Part shown: one piece after another, positions 8,538-16,165 of the stretch
Layout: the number at the start of each line of letters is the position of its first letter
How positions within the stretch are numbered: position 1 is the first letter of the stretch
Virus record (IMG/VR): IMGVR_UViG_3300046000_003914
Span: 1-33,780 of that record
Strand: one strand, 5' to 3'
DNA: 33,780 nt
Origin: a virus
Program-made: the position numbers and the translations under genes
Notes under the pieces: generated by a model
Seen by the model: only the letters and a program-made list of their open reading frames with translations
The model's database searches: none
Told to the model about the DNA's origin: nothing

Positions 8538-9053
8538 ATGCCTGTGCATATTGATTCAATACTTGTCAAAAAGTGCTTTGATTACAACCCTGAAACTGGC
8601 GAGCTGACTAGAGTCGCAACGCTAGAGACAAGGGGGCGAAAGCCAAAAGGAAAGCGCGTCCATGTAGCACATGGCGGCAAAAAATATTACAAGCATGGCG
8701 TTTTTAAGTTAAACGTCTATGAGCACAGAATTATCTGGATATGGATGACAGGCGAGCAGCCTGACACAATAGACCATATCGACGGGGATGGCCTTAACAA
8801 CAAGTGGTCGAACCTCAGAAGCGTGCAGCACTCTATAAACTTAAAGAATCAAAAGAAGCACGTCACAAATACATCTGGCTATGCCGGGGTGTCATACAGA
8901 AAAGATTGCGGGAAGTGGCGAGCGAGGCTGATGGTTGATGGAAAGTCTATTAACTTTGGCGCATTCCTAACCCCTGAAGCTGCACATAATGCTAGGCTTC
9001 AAGCAGTCAATGTTTATGGCTTTAACACTAATCACGGCAGGAGACTTACTTGA
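8538..9053 (+). CDS. Free-standing HNH homing endonuclease with AP2 DNA-binding domain
   Basis: The 171-residue protein has an HNH_3-type core (HRIIWIWMTG, then DHIDGDGLNNKWSNLR at about residues 76-95) and a C-terminal AP2-like domain (GVSYRKDCGKWRARL ... INFGAF). Such proteins cut DNA at a conserved site and spread by homing. The start is set by GGGAGA seven bases before ATG 8538. It sits alone between coat and the next head gene and overlaps the following start (TGATG). Codon use is more A/T-rich than in the capsid gene, in line with recent arrival. No intron is apparent because the flanking genes are complete. Confidence 0.93.
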   Translation: MPVHIDSILVKKCFDYNPETGELTRVATLETRGRKPKGKRVHVAHGGKKYYKHGVFKLNVYEHRIIWIWMTGEQPDTIDHIDGDGLNNKWSNLRSVQHSINLKNQKKHVTNTSGYAGVSYRKDCGKWRARLMVDGKSINFGAFLTPEAAHNARLQAVNVYGFNTNHGRRLT

Positions 9054-9340
9054 TGGCTAAGAAAGATCCGCGATTAGATCGGCTAGGATTAGAAGGCTTC
9101 AATAAGCCTAAGAAAACCCCTAATCATCCGACAAAATCTCATGTGGTAGTCGCTAAAGTAGGCGACGAGATTAAGACAATCCGCTTTGGTCAACAGGGTG
9201 TTACCGGCTCTCCTCCAACAAAGGGCGAGTCTGAAGCAGACCGCAAGCGCAGAGCATCATTCATGGCGCGTCATAAAGAAAACATTAACAAGGGCAAAAT
9301 GTCAGCGGCATTTTGGTCGTCAAAGGTGAAATGGACATGA
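9053..9340 (+). CDS. Conserved phage protein of unknown function (95 aa)
   Basis: A basic 95-residue protein with the recognisable pattern IKTIRFGQQGV, then a KRRASFMARHKENI helix and a KMSAAFWSSKVKW end, known from many unrelated phages as a conserved domain of unknown function. ATG 9053 overlaps the endonuclease stop and has AGGAG nine bases upstream; TTG 9050 is a poorer choice. It lies in the head completion region. The stop overlaps the next gene's ATG (ATGA). Its function is not known. Confidence 0.85.
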   Translation: MAKKDPRLDRLGLEGFNKPKKTPNHPTKSHVVVAKVGDEIKTIRFGQQGVTGSPPTKGESEADRKRRASFMARHKENINKGKMSAAFWSSKVKWT

Positions 9341-9492
9341 ATACAATCTGGATCAAACCGAGTGGCGTGGAAGTCAGTGTTGACAGCGGTAGTTACGAAG
9401 CCGCAGCAAGTCTGGGCTGGAAGCCTAAAGATCAAGCACCTGTAGTTGAAGAAAAGAAACGTGGTCGTCCAGCTAAATCTCAAGAGGCATAA
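9337..9492 (+). CDS. Small hypothetical protein (51 aa)
   Basis: The product begins MNTIWIKPSGVEVSVD and ends KKRGRPAKSQEA. The basic GRPAK tail resembles an AT-hook. Similar short 'head-proximal' proteins with a beta hairpin and a Lys/Arg-rich tail are common between coat and adaptor genes. The start overlaps the upstream stop (ATGA), and the gp4-like gene follows after three bases, so translational coupling is likely. Confidence 0.75.
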   Translation: MNTIWIKPSGVEVSVDSGSYEAAASLGWKPKDQAPVVEEKKRGRPAKSQEA

Positions 9493-9495
9493 GAA

Positions 9496-9978
9496 ATGGC
9501 AACGGTCGCCCAGGTAGCTAAGGCTTCACTGCAAGCGATTCTGGTACAAGCGTCAGAGTCTCCCCTTGAGGCCGACGAGTATCAGGACTTTATCTTCGCG
9601 ATGAATAACTATATGTCCAGCCTTGCGGCTAAGGGCATCAATCTTGGGTACACAGCAGTAACAGGGCTTGCCGACGAGGTGACTATTCCCCCAGGCGCAT
9701 TAACTGGACTGATTGCTAACATGGCATTTCAATCTGTCCCTTATTACGGCGGCAGCGTGTCTCCAGAGCTTGCTGCAACAGCGCGTGAAGGGATGCAGGC
9801 GATGCGTCAGCTTGGGCAGTACATCACGCCCACAAGCCTTCCTTCAACGCTTCCTGTCGGCTCTGGCAACGAAGACAATCAGTTCGGCAATGGCCTGCAC
9901 TTCTACCCGGCGAATGACCCATTGGTGGCTACAGAAATTAGCGGCGGGATTGCACTGGAGATAAACACAAATGGTTGA
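9496..9978 (+). CDS. Head-tail adaptor / tail accessory factor (P22 gp4-like)
   Basis: The 160 residues match P22 gp4 (166), which binds below the portal to begin tail assembly. The helical N-terminus (QVAKASLQAILVQASESPLE) followed by a loop with DYQDF-like acidic and aromatic residues and an IPPGALTGLIANMAF helix fits the gp4 family. Gene order (coat, adaptor, gp10-like hub) also matches P22. It overlaps the next gene by eight bases. No lysozyme-type residues are evident. Confidence 0.85.
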   Translation: MATVAQVAKASLQAILVQASESPLEADEYQDFIFAMNNYMSSLAAKGINLGYTAVTGLADEVTIPPGALTGLIANMAFQSVPYYGGSVSPELAATAREGMQAMRQLGQYITPTSLPSTLPVGSGNEDNQFGNGLHFYPANDPLVATEISGGIALEINTNG

Positions 9979-10822
9979 ACGTACCTATGGTGTAAGGCAG
10001 TCTGATTTCGAGGCGCTGACGAGCATCACGCCAGGTTCCTACTTCGGTTTCTTCTACAACGGTTACAACTACAAGATCACCTACGCCAACTTCATCAGCG
10101 GGCTTGGTGTGACCGGCACGATTGTTCAGGATGGCGCTGTTACCGGCACTCCTGTCTTGGATGTATCGGGGACTGTTAACAACATCCGCAACCTTGAGAA
10201 TGGCTCTGGAATTACGGCCAGCGTCTCGGCAGAGAACGGGATTACGATAGCGCACAACTTTACTGTCAACTCTACCGGCTCTCCGTTGATGCTAAACAGC
10301 ACGGCACTCAGCCCAACCTTTGTTTCACTGGTTGCAGGTACGGGAATTACTCTTACAGCGGCAAGTGACACGATCACTTTAGCCAGCACTCAAGCAGTGG
10401 CTCAGGTGCGTGGTCAGGTCTTCATGCAGGGCAACAGTACTGCAACTGTAATAGCCTCCACTGCCACCCCTGTTCTAGTGGCTGGAACGTGGACTGTTGA
10501 CCTGTCTACTAACGCGACTTGCACAACAGCCGGTCGAATTACTTACACAGGCGCAACAACTCAAATTCTAAAAATTAACGCAGCATTGAGCCTTGATCCG
10601 GTTAGCGGCTCTAATCAAGACTTGCAGGTCTATCTGTACAAGAACGGCTCGGCAATTGCTGGGTCACGAATGGAAGCGAAAATAAACACAAACGAACACA
10701 AAGAGGTTTCTTTGGTGTATCAAATCTCTATGGCGATAAATGATTACATTGAAATTTATGTCCAGAATTCTACGGCAACAAACAACATTATCGTCAGTCG
10801 CGCTGTATTGAGTATTAACTGA
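9971..10822 (+). CDS. Structural protein with C-terminal C1q/TNF-like knob
   Basis: The 283-residue protein has a short globular N-terminus (SYFGFFYNGYNYKITYANF), a central Gly/Thr/Val-rich beta region (GSGITASVSAENGITIAHNF, GTGITLTAASDTITLAS) typical of trimeric fibres, and a C-terminal domain of about 145 residues. That last domain has the layout of a C1q/TNF-like jelly roll: TPVLVAGTW, AGRITYTGA, VYLYKNGSAIAGSRMEA and NDYIEIYVQN. Phage Sf6 uses a TNF-like knob on its tail needle. The position between gp4-like and gp10-like genes suggests a virion spike, decoration or needle protein; which of these is inference. Confidence 0.7.
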   Translation: MVERTYGVRQSDFEALTSITPGSYFGFFYNGYNYKITYANFISGLGVTGTIVQDGAVTGTPVLDVSGTVNNIRNLENGSGITASVSAENGITIAHNFTVNSTGSPLMLNSTALSPTFVSLVAGTGITLTAASDTITLASTQAVAQVRGQVFMQGNSTATVIASTATPVLVAGTWTVDLSTNATCTTAGRITYTGATTQILKINAALSLDPVSGSNQDLQVYLYKNGSAIAGSRMEAKINTNEHKEVSLVYQISMAINDYIEIYVQNSTATNNIIVSRAVLSIN

Positions 10823-12264
10823 TGCCCGCACTTCCCATCACCAATGGGTTCTATGTCAGCCCATCACTACCATTGAGCGCACAAGAGTGCTTGAATTGGT
10901 ATGTGAACGTGAGCGAGGCTCCGGCGCTGAGTCCTGAGAATCTGTTTGGCACCCCAGGCTTGGTAGAGCTTGTGTCCTCTGGAACAATTGAGGAGCAGAA
11001 CCGAGGCATGCACGAAATGGCAGGGATTGCCTACGCGGTCAATGGCGATGCACTGTACAAGATAGTCGAGACAATTACGCTTGGCGTGGCAAGCTACAGT
11101 CTGACAACGCTTGGTACGATCTCAGGCACTGCACTGGTGTCGATGGCTGACAACGGAACACAGTTGATGGTGCTGGTTCCTGGGGGCGATGGATACATCT
11201 ACAACCAGGTGACAAACGTATTTGCTCAGATAACTGACGGTGATTTCGACGCTAACGGCAATCCTCAGTTTGTGGTTTTCATCGATTCGTATTTCGTCTG
11301 CACAACTGACACCAAGAAGTTCATTTGCTCGGCTCCCAATGATGGACTGAGCTACAACGCTCTGGACTTTGGCACGGCTGAGTCAGATCCTGATGTTACT
11401 GTTGCGCCGATTGTGTTCAAGAATCAGCTATTCATCTCTGGATCACAGACCATCGAGGCATTCCAGAATGTTGGCGGCACTGACTTTCCTTTCCAGCGCA
11501 CAGGGTTGTTCCTGCAGAAAGGTGTATACGCTCCGTATAGCTTGATCAATGCACAAGACACTTTCGTGTGGGTGGGCGGTGGAGAGAACGAAGGGCCATC
11601 AATCTGGGCGCTCTCAGGCAACGATACGGCGAAGATCAGCACTACCCCGATAGATAACCTGCTTCAGAATTTAACGCTGACCCAGCTTCAGGCAATCTCA
11701 GCCTGGGCGTACTCGCAGAATGGTGCGTACTTTATCGGGTTTACACTCCCAACAACTACTCTGGTATTCGATCTCACGACCAAGCGATGGCATGAAAGAA
11801 AATCAATTATTGAAGGCGAGTTAAGCAAATGCAGAGTGACAGCCATTTGCAAAGCGTACAATCAGATACTGTGCGGCGACTCGGTAGATGGCAGGATTGG
11901 AAGAATTGATCCTCTGGTCTACACGGAGTACGGCAGCGCAATTATCCGGCGCGTAGCCACCCAGCCATTTCAGAATGAACTGAGAGCAATCTTTGTTCCA
12001 TCAATTGAATTAACGGTAGAGTCAGGTGTTGGAAATACTGACGTGGTTGATCCTGTTATCACGATGGACAGAAGCAAGGACGGAAAAACGTGGTCCGACG
12101 CTCGGTCACGTGCTATCGGCAAGGTTGGCGAGTACAACCGTCGAGTGATTTGGCGCAAGAATGGCCGAGCATCAAGATTTGAGATATTCCGGTTTACCCT
12201 GACTGACGCAGTTAAGCCGGTAATACTGCAGCTCAATGCTCAAATAATTGGGGGCGCAAAATGA
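10822..12264 (+). CDS. Packaged DNA stabilization / tail hub protein (P22 gp10-like)
   Basis: The 480 residues are close to P22 gp10 (472), the hexameric hub that plugs the portal and carries the tailspike. The family signature at the N-terminus is visible (YVSPSLPLSAQECLNWYVN, then NLFGTPGLVEL). Beta-propeller-like repeats follow (FVVFIDSYFVCTTDTKKF, FKNQLFISGSQTIEAF, DTFVWVGGGENEGPSIW). The start overlaps the previous stop (TGATG), and the stop overlaps the next start (ATGA). Called from sequence pattern, length and gene order. Confidence 0.92.
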   Translation: MPALPITNGFYVSPSLPLSAQECLNWYVNVSEAPALSPENLFGTPGLVELVSSGTIEEQNRGMHEMAGIAYAVNGDALYKIVETITLGVASYSLTTLGTISGTALVSMADNGTQLMVLVPGGDGYIYNQVTNVFAQITDGDFDANGNPQFVVFIDSYFVCTTDTKKFICSAPNDGLSYNALDFGTAESDPDVTVAPIVFKNQLFISGSQTIEAFQNVGGTDFPFQRTGLFLQKGVYAPYSLINAQDTFVWVGGGENEGPSIWALSGNDTAKISTTPIDNLLQNLTLTQLQAISAWAYSQNGAYFIGFTLPTTTLVFDLTTKRWHERKSIIEGELSKCRVTAICKAYNQILCGDSVDGRIGRIDPLVYTEYGSAIIRRVATQPFQNELRAIFVPSIELTVESGVGNTDVVDPVITMDRSKDGKTWSDARSRAIGKVGEYNRRVIWRKNGRASRFEIFRFTLTDAVKPVILQLNAQIIGGAK

Positions 12265-12515
12265 TAACGCCACTGCTAAATGCCGGACAGCCAATTGTTG
12301 ACGAATCTGGTAAAATGGCCCAAGCCTTTAGAACGTGGACTCTGGATGCTTCACTGAGTATTCCAATTGTTGGCACAGGCTCACCAGAAGGAGTAGTTGA
12401 GGCGAGACAGTATCAACTGTACATAAACTCAGCAGGCACAGCGGGCTTGATCGAATACCGCAAGATGCTCTCACAGATTGGTGGCGACAGGACGCAAGGA
12501 TGGATATTAGTGTAA
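12261..12515 (+). CDS. Small tail-associated protein (84 aa)
   Basis: An 84-residue protein with FRTWTLDASLSIP, the motif GTGSPEGVVEA and a C-terminal GGDRTQGW. The SPEGVV ... LY ... GW arrangement recurs in short phage tail and fibre-attachment proteins. It lies where P22 encodes the tail needle gp26 but is far too short for a full needle, so it may be a cap or chaperone. It overlaps both neighbours. Confidence 0.7.
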   Translation: MITPLLNAGQPIVDESGKMAQAFRTWTLDASLSIPIVGTGSPEGVVEARQYQLYINSAGTAGLIEYRKMLSQIGGDRTQGWILV

Positions 12516-12874
12516 GAGCTTGCAGCGAGGACGAGGCGCTTGAGTACGTTCGTGACCCTTCCGTTGTAAAGTTTCTCAGTCTCTATCCTGATTCAATTAA
12601 GAATGATTTCGCAATGCTGGTGATGGACGAAAAGCTGCTGGTGCTGACGAAGGCAAAAGGACGTTCAATCGAGATCCACGTCGCCTGCAAATATCGAGAC
12701 AGGTCAACGGTTAGGCAAACGATGGCGAAAGGGCTTGATTGGTTTGCTGGTGCAGGGTTTCGCAAGGTCTGGACTACTGCGCCTGATGACAGGCCAGCAC
12801 TAACCAGAATGCTTCAATCGTTAAATTTCCGCAAAGTAAAATCGAGGTGGATATGGGTATCGAAACAGCAATAG
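12500..12874 (+). CDS. GNAT acetyltransferase-like protein
   Basis: The 124 residues show a degenerate GNAT pattern. A beta strand (SIEIHVACKYRDR) leads to an Arg-rich turn, a helix (RQTMAKGLDWFAGAGFRKVW), a strand and then a terminal helix before the FRKVKSRWIWV strand. The acetyl-CoA loop is not a clean Q/RxxGxG/A, so catalysis is uncertain. Similar proteins occur among the tail genes of several podophages, occupying roughly the place of P22 gp14. It overlaps the upstream gene by 16 bases. Confidence 0.7.
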   Translation: MDISVRACSEDEALEYVRDPSVVKFLSLYPDSIKNDFAMLVMDEKLLVLTKAKGRSIEIHVACKYRDRSTVRQTMAKGLDWFAGAGFRKVWTTAPDDRPALTRMLQSLNFRKVKSRWIWVSKQQ

Positions 12875-13323
12875 CAGGCGCAAGTTTAGCGGCTAACATG
12901 ATGAGCCAGCGTTCGCAGAAGAAAGACATCAGCAAGGCCAACCGTCGATCGATGGAGATGGGCAACACTCAGATGAACAACCTGCTGCCAGCCTACCAGC
13001 AGGCGCAGGACACTATGACTGGTGGCTACGGTCAGGCTGGTCAGATTAATCAAGAGGCTCTGAATCGTGCCTACCAGATGCGCGGCCAATCGTTCATGCC
13101 AATGATGCAAGCGTATCAGGGCGGCAACGTAGCGGCTCAGAATGCCAACCTTGCGTCTATTCCCGCAATGCGAGCAGCACTATTGGGCGGGCGTATGCCT
13201 CAGATGGCTCCGGCTCAGTCGTTACCGATTGACCAAGCAGCACTTGCTGGACTGATGAACCCGCAGGCACAACAGTTCCCAAGTCAGCAGCAATTCCAAC
13301 CGATGCGTCCGTTCCAGAGGTAA
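12853..13323 (+). CDS. Candidate ejection protein (P22 gp7 position)
   Basis: A 156-residue protein rich in Met, Gln and Ala. An N-terminal hydrophobic segment (GIETAIAGASLAANMMSQRS) precedes long Gln/Asn-rich helices. P22 gp7, gp20 and gp16 leave the virion with DNA, and this gene holds the gp7 place. ATG 12853 is preferred over GTG 12847 because GAGG lies five bases upstream; it overlaps the GNAT-like gene. The composition fits internal proteins, but there is no specific catalytic motif. Confidence 0.7.
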   Translation: MGIETAIAGASLAANMMSQRSQKKDISKANRRSMEMGNTQMNNLLPAYQQAQDTMTGGYGQAGQINQEALNRAYQMRGQSFMPMMQAYQGGNVAAQNANLASIPAMRAALLGGRMPQMAPAQSLPIDQAALAGLMNPQAQQFPSQQQFQPMRPFQR

Positions 13324-13325
13324 TT

Positions 13326-14954
13326 ATGGCCTACACAGCGCAAGAAGTAGCTGCATTCATCGCGGCAAATCCTCAACTCAGCGGCGCTGAAATTTTGTCG
13401 CTGGCAAAAAGCAACGGCGTGGATGCTCCTGTATTGTTTGATGCAATAAGCGCAGATGGCGGCAGATTTCAGGGCGCTACTTACCAGGATGTGGCTGCTG
13501 CCTATCAAGCTGCCCCTTCCCAACAGAATGCTGCCACACCTACGCAGACGGCTCCTGCTCCTGTAGCGCAAACAACTACACAGCCAACTACACAGCTTTC
13601 TGGCCCAGTCGCGCAGGGCGCAAATGCGGCGCAATACACTCCTGGGCAAATAACAGACGCTCAGTTGCAGACGTTTTTTACCAACAACCCCGGCCTTCCT
13701 GATAGCCAAGTTTACGCAATGATGCGGCAGTACGGTGTTGCGCCAGAGCAGGTATCGCGGGCAATTGGTATGCCTTTAGATCAAGCGCAGAACAGATTTC
13801 GAGAGGCGCGAGTCGGAGCTACTCCTACCGGGTTGGTCGGGGCAGAGGAGTCTTTTGAAAAAGGGCTGGCTGATGCTACAGGCACACTGCGCGGTGCTGA
13901 GACTCAATCCCTGTCTGACATCGATGCGGCGCTGAAAAGGGTGGTTGATCTTTACGGTCTCAACATTGACGAATTAAGGACAGCGGGCACTACTGCGGGT
14001 AACTACTTCCAGCCTTACTATGCCGGCGGCACAAAAGCCTTTGATGTGCAGACGGCATTGTCTGGCGCTCTTGGTGTTGATGCGTTCAACAAGGCGCGGC
14101 AAGAGTCGCCATACGAGAAATTCTTGTTTGAACAGGGCATGAGAGGCAACCTGGCTGGCGCTGCTGCTACTGGCGGGCTGGGTGGCGGCAATGTCCAAAA
14201 GGAGCTTCAGCGATTCGGGCAGGGCATGGCTTCTCAAGGCTTACAGCAGCAAATAGGCAACCTTGATGCGCTATCAAACAAAGGCTTTCAGGCCGCAGGC
14301 GCATTGGGCGACATAACTCTCAATACTGCTGGAAACGTCGCAGGACAGCGCACAAACATTGCCAACGCGCAAGGCACGGCTGGCTTAAATCGTGCGAACA
14401 TTGCACAGAATACAGGCCAAAACATTGCGACCATGCAATACGGCGCTGGGCAAGACCTTGCTGCCGGTCGGTCAAGAGCTGGAGAGATACAGGCAAATCA
14501 ACTGCAAAACTTCTATGCAAATCAGTCAAGATTGCTTGAGGGCTTGGGTTCAAACAATGCAAACTTGATTGGTCTGCAGACTAACGAGCTAATCAACATG
14601 GGCGGCGATGCTGCTACGAGGGCTTCAGCATTAGCAACCGGACTGTCGAGAGATGTCTCTGGCCTGCAAACTGGATTAGCTGGAGATCAAAACCAAATCT
14701 ATCAAGGCATGGAGAGAATCAACGCTCCATCGTTTGATTACGGATCTGCGTTCGATGCGGCGGCTGGTGGCTATGCGCTGGGCGGCCAAATGGTTAACGC
14801 TCCAAGGGCTGGCGGGCCTGCTCCGGTGTCTAGCAGCATGCCATCATCCAGTAGGTTCGGGCCATACAATATGAACAGCGGCGGGTACGTCCCTGCACAA
14901 CCTGGGCGCGTTGCAGGAACGAATTACAATGCTGGAATCGGGAGATTCTACTAA
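13326..14954 (+). CDS. Candidate ejection protein (P22 gp20 position)
   Basis: The 542-residue protein has an N-terminal helical repeat used twice: FIAANPQLSGAEILSLAKSNGV at about 12-33, and FFTNNPGLPDSQVYAMMRQYGV at about 116-137. A long Gln/Ala/Gly/Asn-rich helical region follows (AAGALGDITLNTAGNVAGQR), then a low-complexity Gly-rich end (FDYGSAFDAAAGGYALGG). Composition and gene order match injected virion proteins. GAGGT is seven bases upstream, and the stop overlaps the next start (TAATG). Confidence 0.75.
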   Translation: MAYTAQEVAAFIAANPQLSGAEILSLAKSNGVDAPVLFDAISADGGRFQGATYQDVAAAYQAAPSQQNAATPTQTAPAPVAQTTTQPTTQLSGPVAQGANAAQYTPGQITDAQLQTFFTNNPGLPDSQVYAMMRQYGVAPEQVSRAIGMPLDQAQNRFREARVGATPTGLVGAEESFEKGLADATGTLRGAETQSLSDIDAALKRVVDLYGLNIDELRTAGTTAGNYFQPYYAGGTKAFDVQTALSGALGVDAFNKARQESPYEKFLFEQGMRGNLAGAAATGGLGGGNVQKELQRFGQGMASQGLQQQIGNLDALSNKGFQAAGALGDITLNTAGNVAGQRTNIANAQGTAGLNRANIAQNTGQNIATMQYGAGQDLAAGRSRAGEIQANQLQNFYANQSRLLEGLGSNNANLIGLQTNELINMGGDAATRASALATGLSRDVSGLQTGLAGDQNQIYQGMERINAPSFDYGSAFDAAAGGYALGGQMVNAPRAGGPAPVSSSMPSSSRFGPYNMNSGGYVPAQPGRVAGTNYNAGIGRFY

Positions 14955-16165
14955 TGGCTATCAATTTTGGTGACGTGCTTGGTGGATTGGGTGCAGCTTA
15001 CGGCGGCAGAGCGCAAGAGTACGCACAGGGCATTCAGCAGCGTGAGCAGGGGCTGACTGAGCGCAAGCGCATGGAGCTTGAGGCTCGGCAGAAGGCGATG
15101 TACCAAGACGGCTATCAGGCGTTCCAGATGCTCTCTGACGGCAACCTTGATGGAATTATCGACCTAGCTAATGACCGGCTTGAGATGCTTGCGACCTTCC
15201 CAGATGCTGATCCGTCTGACACTTTGGAGGTTATCAGAGACGCCGAGGCCGCAAAAGCTGGCGATCCAATGGCTATCCGTAACCTGTCCATGAAACTCGC
15301 AGGAGCTGCACAGACTGCCCAGAGAATGGGGCTTGTGCCACAAGTGGAGGCAGAGCGCGGTGTTGTAGTCGGCCCTGATATTGTCAGCCCAACTACAGGC
15401 AGGATGATATACCAAGGCAGACAGGAGACAGAGCCTGGCTTTGAGATAATGACTCCAGAGCAGGTGGCCGCAATCCCTGGTCTTGATCCCACCAGAGCAT
15501 ACCAGCAAAATATGGGAACGCGACAAGTTTCCCAAGTGGGCGGCGGCGGGCAAAATATAACCGTTGACACTGGTGGTCAGAGAAGCTTGCCGGGTCTGGA
15601 AAAAATGTTAGATGAAAATTTCGCAGCGGCAAGCATGAGTGCTGGGGCAAGGCCAAGGCTTGCCATTCTCAGCCAATTGGCCGACATAACAACAGAAGGT
15701 CAATTTCAGGCTACTCTGTCAAGAATGCTTCCAACTTATAACGATGCCAACACAGCATTTACAGGCATTGTTAACCAGATATTGCCAAGCCTGCGTGTGC
15801 CGGGTTCCGGCGGTCAGTCTGATAGAGACCTTCAAGTGCTCGAACAAAGCCTTGGTCAACTGTCTGCATCAAAAGAGACTAAGCAGCTTTTGATTCAGTC
15901 GTTCATACAAAAAGATGACCTTATGCAGCAGAAGGCTGATATTACGCAGAAATTTTATAACGGAGAATTGTCTTCCGCTCAAGCGGCTGCAGAGATTAGA
16001 AAGCTGGATAGCGTGTCTATCATATCTCCTGCCTTGCAGCAGGCAATGGATAGAATTATCCCTAGTGGCTCACAATCCAGCATTCCACAATCTGCCGTTG
16101 ACGCAGGCGTGACTCCTGAAAAATGGTCTCTAATGACCCCTGAAGAACGTGGAGGGTGGAAATAA
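14954..16165 (+). CDS. Candidate ejection protein (403 aa)
   Basis: The 403 residues begin with a Gly/Ala-rich segment (INFGDVLGGLGAAYGGRAQEY) and continue with charged helices (QQREQGLTERKRMELEARQK). The central region (LDGIIDLANDRLEMLATFPD) resembles helical phage virion proteins found next to DNA-transfer proteins. Its stop overlaps the next start (TAATG). No enzymatic motif was seen. Together with its neighbours it gives four consecutive candidate ejection proteins where P22 has three. Confidence 0.75.
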   Translation: MAINFGDVLGGLGAAYGGRAQEYAQGIQQREQGLTERKRMELEARQKAMYQDGYQAFQMLSDGNLDGIIDLANDRLEMLATFPDADPSDTLEVIRDAEAAKAGDPMAIRNLSMKLAGAAQTAQRMGLVPQVEAERGVVVGPDIVSPTTGRMIYQGRQETEPGFEIMTPEQVAAIPGLDPTRAYQQNMGTRQVSQVGGGGQNITVDTGGQRSLPGLEKMLDENFAAASMSAGARPRLAILSQLADITTEGQFQATLSRMLPTYNDANTAFTGIVNQILPSLRVPGSGGQSDRDLQVLEQSLGQLSASKETKQLLIQSFIQKDDLMQQKADITQKFYNGELSSAQAAAEIRKLDSVSIISPALQQAMDRIIPSGSQSSIPQSAVDAGVTPEKWSLMTPEERGGWK

